The notes under the pieces are model-generated. The model saw nothing but the letters and a program-made list of their open reading frames with translations, was not told where the DNA came from and did no database searches. Of a stretch of DNA of 64,000 bases, positions 63,389-64,000 are shown one piece after another. Position numbers and translations under genes: made by a program. Positions within the stretch are counted from its first letter, which is position 1; every line of letters starts with the position of its first letter. The DNA comes from Clostridium hydrogenum (GTDB lineage Bacteria; Bacillota; Clostridia; Clostridiales; Clostridiaceae). Location: assembly GCF_021432385.1 (NCBI RefSeq), contig NZ_JAEACT010000002.1:2127501-2191500 (forward strand), read 5' to 3'.

Positions 63389-64000
63389 TTATTTTAATTT
63401 TTTTAACTCGTTATAAACAAATGTTTCTATATCACTTATATTTGACTTATTAATTTTATCCGGAAGCTTATTTATGTTATTTTTAAGTTCCAAGTTTAAA
63501 TTATAGTTTTTATACTTCTTATCTACCTTTTCAAGTTTGCTACACCACTTTTTTATTGATTCAGTTTGTACATCACTTACATCCTTATTAGCTACTTTAT
63601 TTATAATTTCTAAATAAGCATCTATAATTTTTCCTATTTCAATATCACCTGTGCTATCATTATTAATTTCAATTTTAATTTTATTTATGTCTATTTTATT
63701 ATCATTAAGTACCTTACTCACACTATCATAATTATTTTTATCAGTTATACAATAAAAAACCTTATAATAGCTTCCATCCTTAATCATAAATGGATTTCCT
63801 ATAGCCTTAAGTTTATTCATAAGTGCATCAGCATTTTCTTTTTTAGAATGTACACCACATTGAACAATATAATATTCAGTATTTGCACTTTCTGTTTTTT
63901 TGCTAACTTGTTCTTTAGCTGTATCTTTATTCACAGTAGTTTCTACGCCTGCTTGTACAAATATAAACTTAAAAATAACACTTCCAATTAAAAAAGATAA
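63389..64000 (-). CDS. SPOR-domain membrane protein, cut by window edge
   Basis: The frame is open to the right edge, so the true start lies beyond it. The visible part begins with a membrane helix (LSFLIGSVIFKFIFVQ), then a linker, then a SPOR-like unit (TEYYIVQCGVHSKKENADAL, AIGNPFMIKDGSYYKVFYCI) that binds denuded septal glycan. An acidic, Asn/Lys-rich helical tail without known function follows. The gap to the DUF4321 gene is 150 bases of plain AT-rich DNA. Confidence 0.75.
   Translation of the reverse strand, partial: LSFLIGSVIFKFIFVQAGVETTVNKDTAKEQVSKKTESANTEYYIVQCGVHSKKENADALMNKLKAIGNPFMIKDGSYYKVFYCITDKNNYDSVSKVLNDNKIDINKIKIEINNDSTGDIEIGKIIDAYLEIINKVANKDVSDVQTESIKKWCSKLEKVDKKYKNYNLNLELKNNINKLPDKINKSNISDIETFVYNELKKLK

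Overview
The window is AT-rich chromosomal DNA from a spore-forming Clostridium. This rests on the composition, the sporulation genes (two spoIIP copies, gpr, yqfC/yqfD, a SpoIVFB-type protease beside an M23 protein), the CIRCE/HrcA heat-shock operon and a Firmicutes-type L21-Prp-L27 operon. The gene order recalls the Clostridium acetobutylicum group, but that placement is inference from memory, not a search. Almost every gene is on the minus strand, so transcription mostly runs from high to low coordinates; only rpsT and a D-Ala-D-Ala carboxypeptidase gene are on the plus strand. No transposase, integrase, phage, CRISPR, tRNA or rRNA gene was found.

Layout from left to right: the 5' end of ppdK; a UBA/DUF4342 gene, recO, era, an undecaprenol kinase-PAP2 fusion, ybeY, pgpH, yqfD and yqfC; yqeY, rpsU, a HIT protein and mtaB; rsmE, prmA and a 58-codon gene; the heat-shock operon hrcA-grpE-dnaK-dnaJ; hemW and lepA; a sporulation block of gpr and two spoIIP paralogues flanking an unknown secreted or lipoprotein-like gene; rpsT; then holA, comEC, a 97-aa protein, a P-type-ATPase-like protein that has lost its catalytic motifs, and comEA; a DacA/DacF-type carboxypeptidase; rluD, an LCP protein, yqeK, nadD, yhbY, obgE, rpmA-prp-rplU with an L21 leader, rng and two radical-SAM-associated genes; an M50 protease and an M23 protein; rodA, minE, minD and minC; three tandem class B PBP genes; mreD, mreC, mreB, radC, maf, a DUF4321 protein and a truncated SPOR protein. 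The right-hand part is a cell-shape and division cluster (MreBCD, RodA, PBP2-type transpeptidases, MinCDE). The middle couples protein quality control, translation and spore development.

The least ordinary content is of two kinds. First, the 850-residue P-type ATPase homologue lies between comEA and comEC and is full length, yet the phosphorylated Asp and the TGD and GDGxND motifs are replaced. It looks like a pseudo-pump kept for some other role. Second, the intergenic spaces carry several families of palindromic repeats. Family A is about 200 bp and multi-hairpin, bordered by AGAGTAC heptads (3 copies). Families B and C have GATAAACC-type ends and very different lengths, down to 33 bp. Family D flanks rpsT. 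Family E consists of 190-320 bp palindromes with different stems but the same apical motif (TTGTCTGAGCATC...GCGAGTTAT). One family A copy sits inside a family B element, and a family E element is repeated behind two of the three PBP genes. All comparisons were made by eye.
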